A DNA stretch of 64,000 nucleotides, taken from NCBI RefSeq assembly GCF_910592395.1, contig NC_088314.1:21091070-21155069 (forward strand), read 5' to 3'. Positions 26,001 to 41,000 of this stretch are shown here, in pieces; the first letter of the stretch is position 1, and each line of letters opens with the position of its first letter. Source of the DNA: Lineus longissimus. Lineage: Eukaryota > Nemertea > Pilidiophora > Heteronemertea > Lineidae. Under the pieces are notes generated by a model. It saw only the letters and a program-made list of their open reading frames with translations. It did no database searches and had not been told where the DNA came from. A program made the translations under genes and the position numbers.

Positions 26001-29000
26001 ATAGCCATGTCACTGACAACAGTCCCGCACATGTTTGAGATCTCGCCTCCATAACTCTCCCGCCAGGTGTCTCTGCTTTGTGGCGCATCAAATGGCTCGA
26101 TGATGCTGGTTGACAGAGCTTTAGCGGCGACGCAAAAATCACCAGAATACCCTGGATCACAACTAAAGGGAGGAATGAAGTATATCTGATCGAAAATGAC
26201 TTTGACAGACATGTGTTATTTAAAGTTCACACTACGTTTGAAAGGTGAATGTGATAACCCTGGGAGTAGTGAACTGTCATTCGGGAACTAGAACTGGAAA
26301 CCATGAACATGCTGCAACCACACCCAGTAGCTATTTATTTACTCACACGCATTTCTTCTTGGCGCAGTAGCCATGTCCAGAGCACATCCACTCACAGCCG
26401 TTCCCGAGGTAGATGTTGTCTATTGCCCAGAGGTTTCCACGTGTGCTCTTGCCATACTGACGCCATCGGAATCTGGTGGCTTGGGATCTGTAACGGTTGA
26501 AGATCAAATCAAGGTCGTAAAAAGATAACTGCGGCAGTGCAAATACACGATGCAGAGGAAGGTTACTGACCAGTTAACAGGGCTAGCTCTGGGAGGAAAG
26601 CCATTAAATGGAGTGATTCCCATATAGACTAATTCACTTATCTCTTCCTTCCCGACTCGGCATAGGTCAGACACAACTCCTCTCTACTTCCTTCTGTCTT
26701 TGGCCACTCTCTCCAGGTCATTCAGCTCCAGTCCTGCGGCCCTCGCCACTACCTCAGTTGATCTTCTCCAGGTTGTGCGTTGCCTGCCCCTACTTCTTTG
26801 ACCACTCTCTGCAGGTCATTCAGCTCCAGTCCTACGGACCCCGCCTGTGCCTTAGTTGATCTCATCCATGTTGTGCGTGGCCTGACCCTGCCTCTTTGAC
26901 CGCTCTCTCCAGGTCACTCAGCTCCAGTCCAACGGACCTTGCCTCTGCTTCAGTGAATTTTCTCCAGGTTGTGCGTGTTCTGTCCCTGCTTCTTTGGCCA
27001 CTGTCTCCAGGTCATTCCGCTCCAGTCCTACGGACCTCGCCTCTGCCTCAGGGGATCTTCTCCAGGTTGTACGTGGTCTGCCCCTTTTCCCCTGGGGATA
27101 CCGTCTTAAGGAGTGACATGTGATGTTCTTCGGCCCCCACAGAGTGTGTTACCAGCGTCTCCATATCTTCCAGACCTGTTCTCGCCCACATTTCTTAGTT
27201 GCTGACTATCTACCCAGCGTTTCTGGAGGGTGTTTATCAGACACTTGCTGATGAATGCTTAGAGCAGCTTAGTGGATGGATGCTTTGGTGCTTTTCCACG
27301 TTTCACAGGCATATAACGGAATTGCCATCACATTTCAGTCGATGATTCGCAGTTTCGTTTGGACACTGATTACCTTGCCTTTCCAATTGGCCTTCGTATC
27401 ATGAAAGTTCCTCTGGTATTCTTCTGCTTTTGCAGCTCGTGTTCTGCTGTTGATCAACAGGAAATTCTTCATTCCCCGCTTGTGTATCCTCCTCAGTGTG
27501 TCAACTGAGACCTATTCCTTGTGTATTTACAGTCTCTTGCCAAGGATAATGTTGCAAGTCTATGTGAAAACTGTCTTTGCCTGTAGCCTCTCATCTTCCA
27601 CTGTATTGCTGCTCGACTCTCTCTCACAGACCTGCAAAACCTTGTAGCCGTTTGTCATCTCAGCATGGAATGCATCTCTTGTGGGTTTGTCATTGAGAAT
27701 CTTTGTGTTGTACCTCATTTCTGGTTTGGCAGTGACTCTTGGCGAGTTCTCCAGCTTGAGCTTATGTTTTCTATGATCTTAGGTGCTATGGTCCTCCGAT
27801 CAGATCCAACATCAGCTCCTCTCTTATTTCAGACGTCCAGCACTGATCTTCAAAACATTCTGGAGATACAGATGTGATCATTCTGGTACTCATTGCGGTG
27901 ATCAGGGGACACTTCTTGTTGGGAAAGACGGCTCCTCCAATGGTCAGATTGCTGATAGAGCAGAAATTGGCAAGGATTTCACCACTCTCGTAGCCTTCCT
28001 TTCCCATGATGTGTTCTCTGCCCACGAAGTCATTTTCTAGTTGAGATTGAAGAGACTCATAGTTAAAACAATGTCCCTTCTTGCCTTTGATATAGAATTG
28101 CCTGCATTTTCCCATAGATGATGGACTTATCGTCATAGTCTGCTTCATTTGTGGGGGCGTAGCATTGGACTATCAGCACCTTCCCGGTTTTTGTGTGGAA
28201 TGCGTGTGTGCGTGCGGCGCCATGCTCGTTATTATCAGAGTAGACAAATGTTTCTCCAGAAGCAAGTTGAATTCTGCCTATCGATGTTCATCTCGTCACA
28301 CTCAGCCCTATGTGGGTTGTTCTCCTGGGTGTGAGTAGAGTCTTCGGCGTTGAGGCATCCAGTGGGCTTTAACTACCACGCGGCTTGGTTAATCCGTTGG
28401 GATACCCCTCTCCATTGGTGTATTTGTGCTGTTTCTATAACGCTTGTTGTTTTCTGGGTTTTTTTACGTGACAGGGGTGTTAACCTCGCGCACAACCCCA
28501 AAACTAGCCTGACCTCTACCCCTAAGCCTCTCTGGCATGGCTGACCCTGCTAGGAGTAGCCCTCAATGTACACATATTGTTATATCACGAACAAGGTCCC
28601 AGGCACGGTAGCAGTAGCATATATCGATGGCAAAGGCCATGACAATTCAGGGAAGAAAAAAGCTTTTGAAAGAGAGAGATTCCTCAATGGACATTGATGG
28701 TAAAGTCAAAGTCACCAAGTCTTTATCCAAGAGTTGATTCTGAACAAATTTACTTATACCGAGGCTGGTAACCTTGTATGATGAATGAGGGTGATCAATG
28801 AATACCTACACTGCATCGCGTGGTATGAGTGAAGTAACTCTCGTCCAATTCCTGTGTTCCTGGGCCTTCAGGAAGCTCCCAGCCTTGTAGTCCGTACAGT
28901 CCTTCCTCGGTGGTAGACACTCTTCCACCAGGGGGCGCCAGTTCCTTCCCATGTCTGTTGAGTACTCGATACCTACGTCGTAAGGCGAGGTGTACTGTCC

Positions 29001-32000
29001 CCCGCAGGCCATGGAGATGTCAAACTGTAAGAGACTGGATTCGGTGACTTGGTAGTCCCAGGTCTCTGCGTATCTGTCGCCAACTGAAAAGGAATCAAAT
29101 TTTTCCGGAGTGGGTGAAACATTTTATAGCTTGGTGTGCGAATGGCTGCCAAATAAAATTTATCATTGAAGTCGCTACCAGTCAGCAGGAGAAATCTTGC
29201 AATGAACGTATCACAGGCTAACATAACCAACAAAGACGGTTCATCATCATGTTCTGTGCGAGTCTTCATTAGTGCAACGGAACGAGTGCAGAAGAAAGAC
29301 TCACAAGTTCAGGGAAAAGTATCATTTTCATCGGCTTGCCTGAATACTCCTCTGCCATAACAGAAAAGATCAAACAACTTACATCCATTCTTACTGAACC
29401 AAAGCACATTATCGTTGGCATTGCAGCTCCTCATGGGAATGGCATTCTGCGTCCTGTACCATCCGTCCGCCTGGATTGGGGAGAAGTTCTCTTCGAACGA
29501 GTCCTTGTTGTTCTCTTTTACACCGACCACCACGTTGTCGATTGCCCACTGGGCACGATGAGCACCTAGAACATGAGAGTAATGACATATCAGGTCGAGA
29601 AGACTTTCATGAGCATTCATGTCGATGTTCTTTCTGTTGACATTAATTAAATGGTCCATGACTGATTCTGGGGTTGCTGTTATGATGCATGGCAGAATGT
29701 TGGGCTGATGTTCTTGCCATAAAGACATGATGGCTTGTTGGGTTGCAAGACGTCCTCGTGAAAGTTTAAGAATAGCAATGTGTCTAATTATTGGTAGGTC
29801 AGCTCCAGGGCACATGTCTTCAGAATGCCGGGGGAGAATGAACTCTTACTGGCCTAGCCTTGGCTAAGATATGCACCAAGTTACAGCTTCATCAATTCAA
29901 ACTCTGCATCCTACCTTTCCCAACTAACGGTTGCCACCATCTAAACATTGTTTTCACAGTCTTTGCTTCGGGCGGGAGAGCAATATCGAATGACTGAGGT
30001 CTTGAACTTAGAGCGAACGGGTCGAGTAAATCTAGAGTTTCCCACAAGATCCCGTGGTCTGTAGAGTAATCAACAACAATGGCTTCATTACGGTCACGTG
30101 GTTTGCTACATCCGGGTTTCTCGCTCCTACTTCCGATTCTTGCAGTGAACTGAAGAACTCTGGAACATGATGAAACTGGTTGTATTTCATTTGCGATAAT
30201 CAACTGTTGGTAAAAAGCTCCTTACTGAGCAGGTATGGTCTACTCGCCATTGGAAGCATCGACCAAAGATGGGGCATTTTGCGAATTACTGTGTAAAAAT
30301 TGCACTTCCAGAGCAGTGAGAGTCTGCGACACCATCTCTCAGCTCGGTCTTGACCTCGATGTCCAGCTCATCAAGCTTATCCCTTGTCAGTGAGATGCGC
30401 AGGTCGATCCAAGGAGGGCAACACTTGGCCAATATTCATATCAAAGTGAGATCGGAGAGATAGTCCAGCAGCATTAGACACAGTGAATGTCAACTTTAAT
30501 TTGGTAATCTTACTTGGTTTGTGTAGCATCAAGTGGTTTAGTGACCGCCTGTCGAGAGCCTTCACCACTGAAATACAGCGATGGACCAAAGTCAAGAATA
30601 CCACAACCCATTCCTAACCGGCCACCGTAGATGACCTGCCAGTCGGAGGCGGGCCGATAGAAGGTGTCGAAACGGTCTACCATGATCTGTGAGTATTGAT
30701 CATTGGATGTGCAGTTAGGGCCTGGAATTGTAATAAAGGGAATAGAAAATAGAAAGCATTTTGCCTCGCTTTATATCCGCATGAGTCATACAGCCTATCA
30801 TTTGCGCAAAAGTTGAATAGACCAAGGATGAACGATATCAGCTTATTGATCAACAGAGTTCAAACGTTCTCAGCGAGTAAGAGCAAATGATATAGTAATT
30901 GTGTATTCATTATAGTCCAAGACTCCGTGCGGAGAGGCCATGAATTAGTACACTTCCCAAGCTCCTTCGCTCCTTCAACGATCGTAGTGTAAAGCGGTAG
31001 TGGGGTTGCACACCTCAACACCCCTAGAAGATCCTGGGATTAAGAAACCTCTGAGCAATGATACCCTGAAAGAAGTGTTAAAGTCCAAAAACTCAACCTT
31101 AGAACGGGTTATTTTAAAATGTAGATAGGGAAATGTACGCATCTACCTTGGTATCCAACCTCACATTGACATATTCGACCCACGCAGACTCCATGGTTGT
31201 TACACATCTCCGGGCAGGGATGACCTATGTAGACATCATCCAGGGCAAAGCTCATCATCTGCTCACCGTCCTGCCGCCATCGCAGGTTCACGCGTCTGGA
31301 ATAATGAGCTTAACTTCATGACGAGATGCACGAAAGGGCAAGCTATCACCATACCCATACAATACCAAGAGCTTAGCACTGGAGGTAACTGCTTCATTTT
31401 GGCCATATGACTGGAACTTCATTTGGGACTAAAGCTAGAGCTTAACCATCCCATCCCGGACGTCAATGTTCGACAATTACGGTGCATGCTTTTGGCAAGG
31501 GAACAGCAAACCGCAATTCGAACTGCAGGTTATAGTTCTAGCGTCCTCGTCTTTAACTATACAACCATTGTACGTCTAATCTCTCTAACAAGTTTTGGTA
31601 CGAGGACCAACCTCCAATAGCAACATATTTTTATCCTCATAACTCGGATTCCTCCAGTTTTTATGAGCTTATCACATCAAAGGTATTTCACTTCCTTCAA
31701 GAAGCCATCAAAGAAAACTTATTTTGGGACTTCCAGTGGATTCCCCTCGGGATGTTTATCAACTAACTTACCCTGTGGTCATTTTGGGCGACACAGGAAG
31801 AACTACCATGCTCCACACTCCGTACGTCCCTCTGAAGTAAACACTCCCCTCTCGGTGGTTGCCATGGCAATGGTCGTCAGGGTAACACGACTCGGTTACC
31901 AGCTGCCAGGTCTTACCGTTGTCTGGAGAATACTCAAACCAGACAGGGTGCTCGAAGGAAAACGATTTAGAGCAACCTACGTTTATCTGAAGCATAATGA

Positions 32001-35000
32001 ACGTTCGAGAAGAGTCTCTTTACACATGTTAGACACCATATTCAAATAAAGCTTGCGGTTGTTTTTGCCAGCGACGGGCGTACAATTCAATAAGGCGAGA
32101 AGGTAGCAGGACCTGACGAGATCTCGGGTAAAGCTATCAGAGCAACAATAATGATGTACGGGCTGGTGTGTGTAATCAGGGAAACTGAGGGGCTACCAAA
32201 GGAATGGGCTACGGAGCCACTATGGGATATTAAAATTAACCTCATCAGGAACGCAATACAAGGTATTGTCATGACAACCCAGGGACAAGAAACAGAGGAA
32301 GGCCGAAGAATACCTGGAAGCGGGGCACTACGCGAGGCAGATGGGAAGAAGTTATGATTTGCAAGACCTGGTTATCCTAACAACACGTACCTTGAACTGT
32401 ATGACGTCGCCATCTTTTAGAAGTAGGTCACGTGTTAGCGCCATCTTGGTTGTTTGCTGGTTGCTAAGCACGAGCGCCTTTCCGGGTGACTGGCAGTATG
32501 GAGACAACATCCCCTCCGTCACAGTCATCCACAGCTTGTTGTCATAGATATCATTCCTCTACAAGAGGAAGACGACTATACAGTCTGATCAAGTTTCATG
32601 CCGAATCACCACTCATGGCGATGCTAATGTCGTAGACGAGATAACTGTAACAAACTTGGGACAGGGGTTCCAACCATTTGCCGCCGTAGCACTGCAGTTT
32701 AACCTAACTGAGGCGAACAACATAATATAAAGCAATGACCTCCCCGAAAAAAGCAATAATTTCAATCATTTGATTGTTAAAACTACAATGATCAAAGATA
32801 ACTCGGCAATTGTTAGGTTAGGGCCTTACATTACCTCAAAGTCATCCTCCGCTGCTTGTAGACGGTGGTATTGATTGATATCTATCTCATCAAGCGTCCA
32901 CTGGTCTGCAGGCCCATGCGAGGGCTGCCACCACCGGAAGATGGTGTTACCGGTCTTGGCATGTTTGGGAAGCTCCGCGTGGATAAGCCTGTCAAGCAAG
33001 AAGAATGGAGAGGTTGTCAGGTTAAAAACTAACCTTCTCTCCTTCCTTGGATCTTCCCTTGCTCTCATGAAGGGATTTGATGATGTCTGTAACTGCTGGT
33101 GCAGAAGTAAAAAATGTCCCCCCCCGGATTAAGTGTCCAGATATGATGTACTCTGAGAGATTGTGGTATATGGCTCGATAGACCCCATGTCCCTCAATAC
33201 CACAGAGATTAGAAGCGCAGAACTGAATCATTTGTTCCCCAGACATTTTATCCGTGAACATGGCAAATTATTTCATCAGGTTTGCCAAGATACTGGATGT
33301 ATATTTGTCAAAGTACATGTTACAAGTTAGAGCAAGTGATGAAATTAATGAGTCTACATACGATCTGAATGTAACAGAGGAAAAACATCAAGGTCCAACC
33401 GGGGATTGAACCCGGGACCTCTCGCTTATAGGGCCATCACTCTACCGACTGAGCTAAAGGGAATTTCCCCCTAGACTGGGCTAGTAGGAATGATGCCACT
33501 ACTACATACTCCCCCTGTTCGGGAAAGTTGTGTCCTCACAACCGGGTTCTTCCGTGATACAAAGGGTTAATTCATATTCCAAAGACACACCAGCATCTAA
33601 ACAAATTATTAGTACCCTTTTACCACGTTGGGCGCCAAATGTAACAGAGGAAAAACATCAAGGTCCAACCGGGGATTGAACCCGGGACCTCTCGCTTATA
33701 GGGCCATCACTCTACCGACTGAGCTAAAGGGAATTTCCCCCCAGCCTGGGCTAGTAGGAATGATGCCACTACTACATGAAGACTCACGATGTACCAGGAT
33801 TCTGAATTTTCGTGCCCTACCTTGTCACGCCACTTCCTCCGACTAGCTCCTCCAGTAAGGACCATGAGATTCCACCATCCGTCGAGTACTGGAGAAGCAC
33901 ATGTCTGTCCCTGCTTTCCATCCCATGGCACTGGAGGCTCACACCCCCTGACTTGAAGTAAAACCTGAGGTAGTCAAGCTGTCGCGTGTCCAGCGGATGG
34001 CTCACCAACATCCGAGGACCTTGCTGAAGGTATAGGGAAAAGCTGCTTGAACCTGACTTGATGTACAGCATCATAGATTATGAACGTGATGTAATGTTTC
34101 TATCGAATACAAGTCAGAGCGCCGCACATCTAACGCGCCAGTTACCACCCTCCCTGAAGCGGATGAAGGTGATCAGGACATCATGAATTAGATAACCGCC
34201 ACACACATCATGAAAGTTCACAAGCAAAAACCATAAAGTATTGTGCAACCATTAAGGGAAATCGTTCTTAAATGATTACCTTGAAGAAGTACAGCGATTC
34301 CCCGGATAAGACATGACCACAACCCTGGCCACTGCTGACCACCTCCCCGCCGTACAACATAGCCCAGTCGGACCGCAAGGCCGGGAAGGCGGAGAAGTCT
34401 GTATGAAGTTTTGGTTTGGCTTGGGCGCTTGGTTGGCAAGTGTCTCCTGCATAACCCACATCACAGCTGAAAGAAATTCGTATCATTATCATATAGTGCT
34501 CTTGATTTATGTAAACCCCTCTCAAATATACCTGTACCAATTGGAATCATGTCGAGCAGGAACTATTGAGGCCACTCACCTACACACACCCTCTCTGCAA
34601 GCACCGTGACCACCACACATCATTTCACATTGCTGACCGATATAAACATTATCAATGGCCCAGGATTCGGTAGGAGACCAGCTCTCTTGCACCACTCGAA
34701 ATCTAGTTGAGCCGGACCTGGAAGAAGATGAAATTTGTGGCAACTTAATACTTTTACTCGGGAGAGGGGGGGGGGGGAGGGTAATCCACCTATCATGCGT
34801 CTATCTTTAAAAAAACATCTGGAGCTCACAGAGATTGGTGAGTACCGTAGTACGAAGGTTGAATAAGCGTGCGAAAAGCTGATCTTTGGCAAAGAAGTGA
34901 CGACTGGCATAAAACCATGAAACTTTATAAGCCAGATACCATAACATACACAAGATACATACCACGTGTTTGATGGAAGTGGCACTGTGATCCGCCTCCA

Positions 35001-38000
35001 CTGTTTATATTCCACCGCTTCATATACAGTCCCCATTCCATAATCCCCCGGGCAGACTTTGGGCGGTAGACAGGGTTCAGTCACAAGCCGCCAATTCATT
35101 CCATGGTCTGTAGAGTACTCCAAGTTGACGTTGTAACTCTTACCATTTGTATAGAGGTCACTGCAGGCCATGACAAGGTCCAACTGCAGCATGAATGATG
35201 GGCCAATAATCACTGGGTCAGTTCTGAAGTAGCGAGATTCCCCTACCTTTGGTGCGCCCACGAAACTAAAAAAGAATTTCAACATCAACAGCTTAGAGTT
35301 AGGAATTATGAAGGCTTGCATATCATTGCAGTCCGACACATGCTCTTTATGTCTCTTGATTAGTACATTATCCTTAGGAAGACACTTCTGGTGTCATGTT
35401 TACTCTCAAGCCATCATGACTAGCTGGTCAGCCATCCCCGAGATGCCTCATTTCGAGTTAATCTCTTTAACCATTCCACCACAGACCTTGCCTACCTACC
35501 TCAACACACGATTCCTTCCACAATATGTGGATACCTTCCCAAGATGGACACTGGCAACCTCGCCTACTTTGACCACATCGCTGAAGTCCACACTGATGGT
35601 GTTGTAGAGTTTATCAGTCAGAGCGATATCATCTACAGCCCATACATCCTGGCCTTGGCCAGAGTGATGAGGTTGAGTCCAGCGGAATCGACACACTTTA
35701 TCCCTGAGCCCTTTATTCAGCCGAATGTTAACTTTTCTAAAAGTGAAAATAATAAATATTTATTATAAATCAACGCTTCAAAGGAATGCACACACGTTAC
35801 CAAAATCACATCGTTCCCAAATTATAAAAATCCGCATACTGATTAGCTGGGTGATGTTTCCTCTGAAACCACCTTTAAGGGAACGCTGAACAGCCAATTC
35901 ACAATCTTTCTCTATCCGTCTCCTATTGCCAAAAAATATCCTTTATCATCTTACTTTGGTTCATTGTGTTGGTCTTCCACAGCCATGTGTTTCAACGAAC
36001 GCCACGTCACACCACCATCGCACGAATAGAGCAGATAGACCGCCTCGGTTGCCTGATCTGGACTCGGGCAGGAGGACGACCTGCTCCCAACGCGCACGGT
36101 AAACTGAACATACCTTGAAACAAAAATGACAATACTGCTCAGGGAAAACTCCTTTTATAAGAAATATGTAACAACATCCATAACATTCGTTACGAAATTC
36201 TACGAGAGCAAGCACTCCCGGATTCACATTATCTTCATCTCTTATCAGCCATACACTCTAAGACAAGAACCAAGGGAACGGTATTAACATAATGTCTTTC
36301 TAAGTAAGATAAAGGTGTTTTTAACGAAACCATCGGCACATGTATAAAGAGTTTCAGTACGTGTTTAGGACGTTTTTCCCCTGACATCGCCATCAAAAGA
36401 ATTTAGGCCAATCCCAATACACGGTATATCGTTTTTAAACCAAGGCCACTCACACCAAGGCCTAAATTTCTGTTATTCAACTGTCTTATCAATGGGTTAT
36501 CAGGGTAAATTTGAATAACTTCGACCCAAGCTTTCATGGGGGTGGTTAGGCCGAAACCGGCAAGGGCATATAAACGTAACGAATATTTGAGTGGAACATA
36601 CTTTATATGCGCCGTGTTGACATCTACAGTGACCAACTGCCTGTCTCCCTCACCATTGAACACAATCGCCTTCCCACTGCTGACCACCCCGCAGTCATAG
36701 CCCAAGATACCGCCCTGAACACTGGAGTACTTCCCGTCAGAGAGGGTAGGCAGGTCATGTAGCGGGTCGATGAGCATTGTGGGCTCGGGTCGGACACTTA
36801 ACTCACAACTAGGCCCGCTGTAGCCAACGTCACACCTGAAAGTTTGAGCATCAATACATTAAAATGTGATGTTGATAGCAGAATGTTCACCCAAATCACC
36901 ATTCCGCACTTGTACCATATACTTAAAATTAGCTTTAAGCCATTCAGCTTCTGATACATACTCGTTAAGCCTACAACATCATCTACAAACAAAGGCCTTA
37001 ACTAAAATAGTAAGTCTGTTGTGTTGGTGGTAAGATAGGCTTGGTACACTCACTTGCACGTATTCTCATTACAAGTTCCACGACCAAAACAACCGCCGGG
37101 ACAGACTCCAATGTAAACTGAAAAGACAAGACAGCATTTTGTATTTGCTTATTTTAAAACGGACATAGGTGATACGCCCGATGGCCCATCACACCTTTCC
37201 TTGGGAGGGTTCACTCTCCGTCATCGATGGCCCAACACACCTTTCCTGGGGAGGTTTCACTTACCGTCATCGATGGCCCAACACACTTTTCCTGGGAAGG
37301 TTTCAATTACCGTCATCGAAGGCCCAACACACCTTTCTTTGGAAGGTTTCACATACCGTCATCGATGGCCCAACACACCTTTCCTGGGAAGGGTTCACTC
37401 TCCGTCATCGATGGCCAAACACACCTTTCCTTGGGAGGTTCACTTACCGTCATCGATGGCCCAACACACCTTTCCTGGGGAGGTTTCACTTACCGTCATC
37501 GATGGCCCAACACACCTTTCCTGGGAAGGTTTCACTTACCGTCATCGAGGACCCAACACACCTTTCCTGGGGAGGTTTCACTTACCGTCATCAATGGCCC
37601 AACACACCTTTCCTGGGAAGGTTTCACTTACTGTCATCGAGAACCCAACACACCTTTCTTGAAGAGGGTTTCACTTACCGTCATCGAGGACCCAACACAC
37701 CTTTCTTGGGAAGGTTTTACTTACCGTCATCGATGGTCCAACACACCTTTCCTGGGGAGGTTTCACTTACCGTCATCAATGGCCCAACACACCTTTCCTG
37801 GGAAGGTTTCACTTACTGTCATCGAGAACCCAACACACCTTTCTTGAAGAGGGTTTCACTTACCGTCATCGAGGACCCAACACACCTTTCTTGGGAAGGT
37901 TTTACTTACCGTCATCGATGGCCCAACACACCTTTCCTGGGGAGGTTTCACTTACCGTCATCAATGGCCCAACACACCTTTCTTGGGAAGGTTTCACTTA

Positions 38001-41000
38001 CCGTCATCGATGGTCCAACACACCTTTCCTGGGGAGGTTTCACTTACCGTCATCAATGGCCCAACACACCTTTCCTGGGGAGGTTTCACTTACTGTCATC
38101 GAGAACCCAACACACCTTTCTTGAAGAGGGTTTCACTTACCGTCATCGATGGCCCAACTTAAGGTGTTTGCTCCTGCTGCCTGGATCCAACGGAACCGGG
38201 TGTTTTCCTTCAGGGCGGTGTAAGGCAACGGGTGTAACACCCGGCTCCAACTGAAAGATAAAAAAGATCCAGAACAACTAAGAATGCGGGGGGGGGGTGC
38301 ATCACCCTTCTTATTCATTGATTGTATCTGAAGCTAACATTGCGAATTGTTGGCCGTATTACCTTGGCAACATCAAATACAAATAGAGCTTATCAAATAT
38401 GTTGTTGAAAAAACTCATCAAGGCACCCAACTTTGCTTTCTTTTCTATACATGTGAATATTCATTGAACATTGGGACAGGCTCCCGGAACGGATCTGAAT
38501 AGTTAGTTAGTGAGCATTGGGACGGGTCTGAATAGTCAATAAGCATTGGGACAGCAAGGGGACGGGCCTGAATAGTCAGAGCAATACCTTTTAATCCCGC
38601 TTGGTCGGTACTCGGATGACAGAAACTGGGGCGAACCACGGCAACTTCCGGGTAGGCACTCAGAATGAAGTAAATGCCAAGTCCGGCCGTGATTGGTGGA
38701 ATACTCCATTAAAACACTAAAAAACAAGTAAAACAATCAGTTAGTCCTAAGAGCAGCTACATTTAGGTAAGCTTGAAGAGGGGAAACTGGGGAACGTCCC
38801 GTTAGACACGGCTATTACGGTTATGAATAGAATGAGACAATCTCCTAATCTATGTTGTCATATGACGTATTAGCTTGTAGGTGACTCACACAGCAGTCAA
38901 ACTGATAACCCCATATCCAAAAAAAGATTGTACTAGACCAATGTTTACCTCACTCCAGCAACCTCGTCTTCACAGTTGGGATTGAGATTGAACTGGACGA
39001 AGTGCGTCATGGTTTTGGGGAGATGTGGCAGTAGGGTCACATGATCTATCTCCCACACGTCCATACCAGCGCCGCCATGATGATGCTGACCCCAACAGAC
39101 CTTGACATTTGACCTTTGACCAGCTAATGGGATTTCTGTGGACACCAACGTAGGTTGCTATACAAGAATAAAGAAAAAAATTAACAAGGCATGAGAACGA
39201 TCTCTATACTTTGGGTTCAGTTCTTGTCCTTGCTTTACTTACCTACATCACAAACAGTGTGAGTGGGAAGAGATGAAAAGGCAAATCAGAGAAGATCAAA
39301 ACAGATTAGAGTCATGGTTGGTCATATCAGGGCCTTGGTCCATGAACTGGTGAAGGAATGCAGGCATGAACAGACACTGATCGAGATGAGAGGGACTATG
39401 CTCCCAGATGACAGCCTTTTTAAACTATGACCGAGACATGTCTGTTCCCTATCGTACATTGCTGATTCTGCTAACTCTAGCCTAATCATATAGGACATAA
39501 CATTGGCAAAATCTTCCTTCTTTGTTTGGATGCGCATGCTTTTTTCCTGCCCGTTTGAAAAGGTGATTCGTCCAAAACAGTACCATTATCCGATGGCAAT
39601 AGTATTGAGTGGTTCTTATCATTCTATTCTGTCCTATGAAGCCAATACCTTATAATCCTTGCTATAAAGTGTTGCCACAACAACCGTCTCTCCGTCGTCT
39701 GTTTCTATATAAACGAAAACGTCCGATCCAAACGTACTCCCAAGGGTGCAGTTCGGGTGGCCTAGAATCGTAATAGCAAAAGGTTTGTATTGAAGAAAGC
39801 GTAGTTTTTGTTCAGATGGAATATAGAGATTTGGCAGAACAACCACTAACAGGCTTCAGTATCTTGAAGACCAGCCAACCTTGCCTTAACATTAGCTACC
39901 ATACAGCAAAAGCAGGAAGCCACGTGACTTTCACAGGCGTTGGATTAATTTCTAAGTTTGTTATCGGCTCGGCAATGGTAACAAATCCCAAAGACTGCGA
40001 AAGTAACGAAACCACCACAGTGGAATGAGACCGTTAATAATGTCCCACCAGATGTAGTGTAAAAGTAATGAAAGAAACATCTCGGTTATTTCGTGTTGAC
40101 TCCTCTTAACATCACGGCACTGTGTAGATTCGGTGGTTTTCTTCAATGACTCTGCATGTGACATACTGTGTGTGAAGTTAAATCTCAGATTCCCAGCATA
40201 TCCGAGGTTCATATAGTCTGTGCAGACTCTCCTCTGGCCTGAGCCCGCGAAGACGAGGCTTTTCTGCTTCATCAGCCTGCCACACTCTTCGCCAATGCTG
40301 CCTCCTGTCACCAGCCAACTAGAGAAAAAAAAATGATGTGAACCTCAACATACATGATGATATTGATGATGATGATGATGATGATGATGACGACGATGAT
40401 GATCAATAGTACAAGACTTTAAAAGATGTTATTTCCTGAATGAAGCAGCAGTTTACAACCCCATGACTGTAACACATTCAGCATTCATAAAACGCCCGTT
40501 AATCTTATCCCCAAGTAACAATTATAACTCTTTTTTTTCGGTCAAAATGAACCAACATCACCAATATCATCAGTCCCAAAACGTTTTTGACTTTGAATTT
40601 TTTTCATTTTCTAAGTACAAAATATTTAACAAATTATAACAATTATAACTGGTCAACTTACCCATCTGGTAAGGTCTCCATGGTTTCCAGTAGAATGTAT
40701 TCATCCGATGGGATGGTTGTGCCCATGTCCAGATCACGTGTCGTCACCAAGTTATATTCCTGGTCGTCCATATCAAATACAAGTGCTGCTCCTTCACTTC
40801 GGCAGGAAGCCTGAATAAGGAATTTGAATGTTATATAAGGGTTAAAAAACCCCTTCCCTGATTTGCAAACTGCTTGTAAAGTACTGAACTATCAACCAGC
40901 TGCCCTAGAATCCAGAGGCTTTCGTCATTGGAGACCAACACTTGTAGGCGAGGTTTTAGGCAATTAAGGCTTCCGGACATCGGAAACAATATGGAGATAT

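Noticed and set aside
33393-33730. Two functional tRNA genes
   Set aside because: A and B boxes are good, but the acceptor stem does not pair and the anticodon stem is poor; they are parts of LTRs.
37169-38254. A 361-codon plus-strand open frame over the 46-bp array
   Set aside because: It is the antisense of an array derived from the reelin exon 14 end and intron; repeat-driven.
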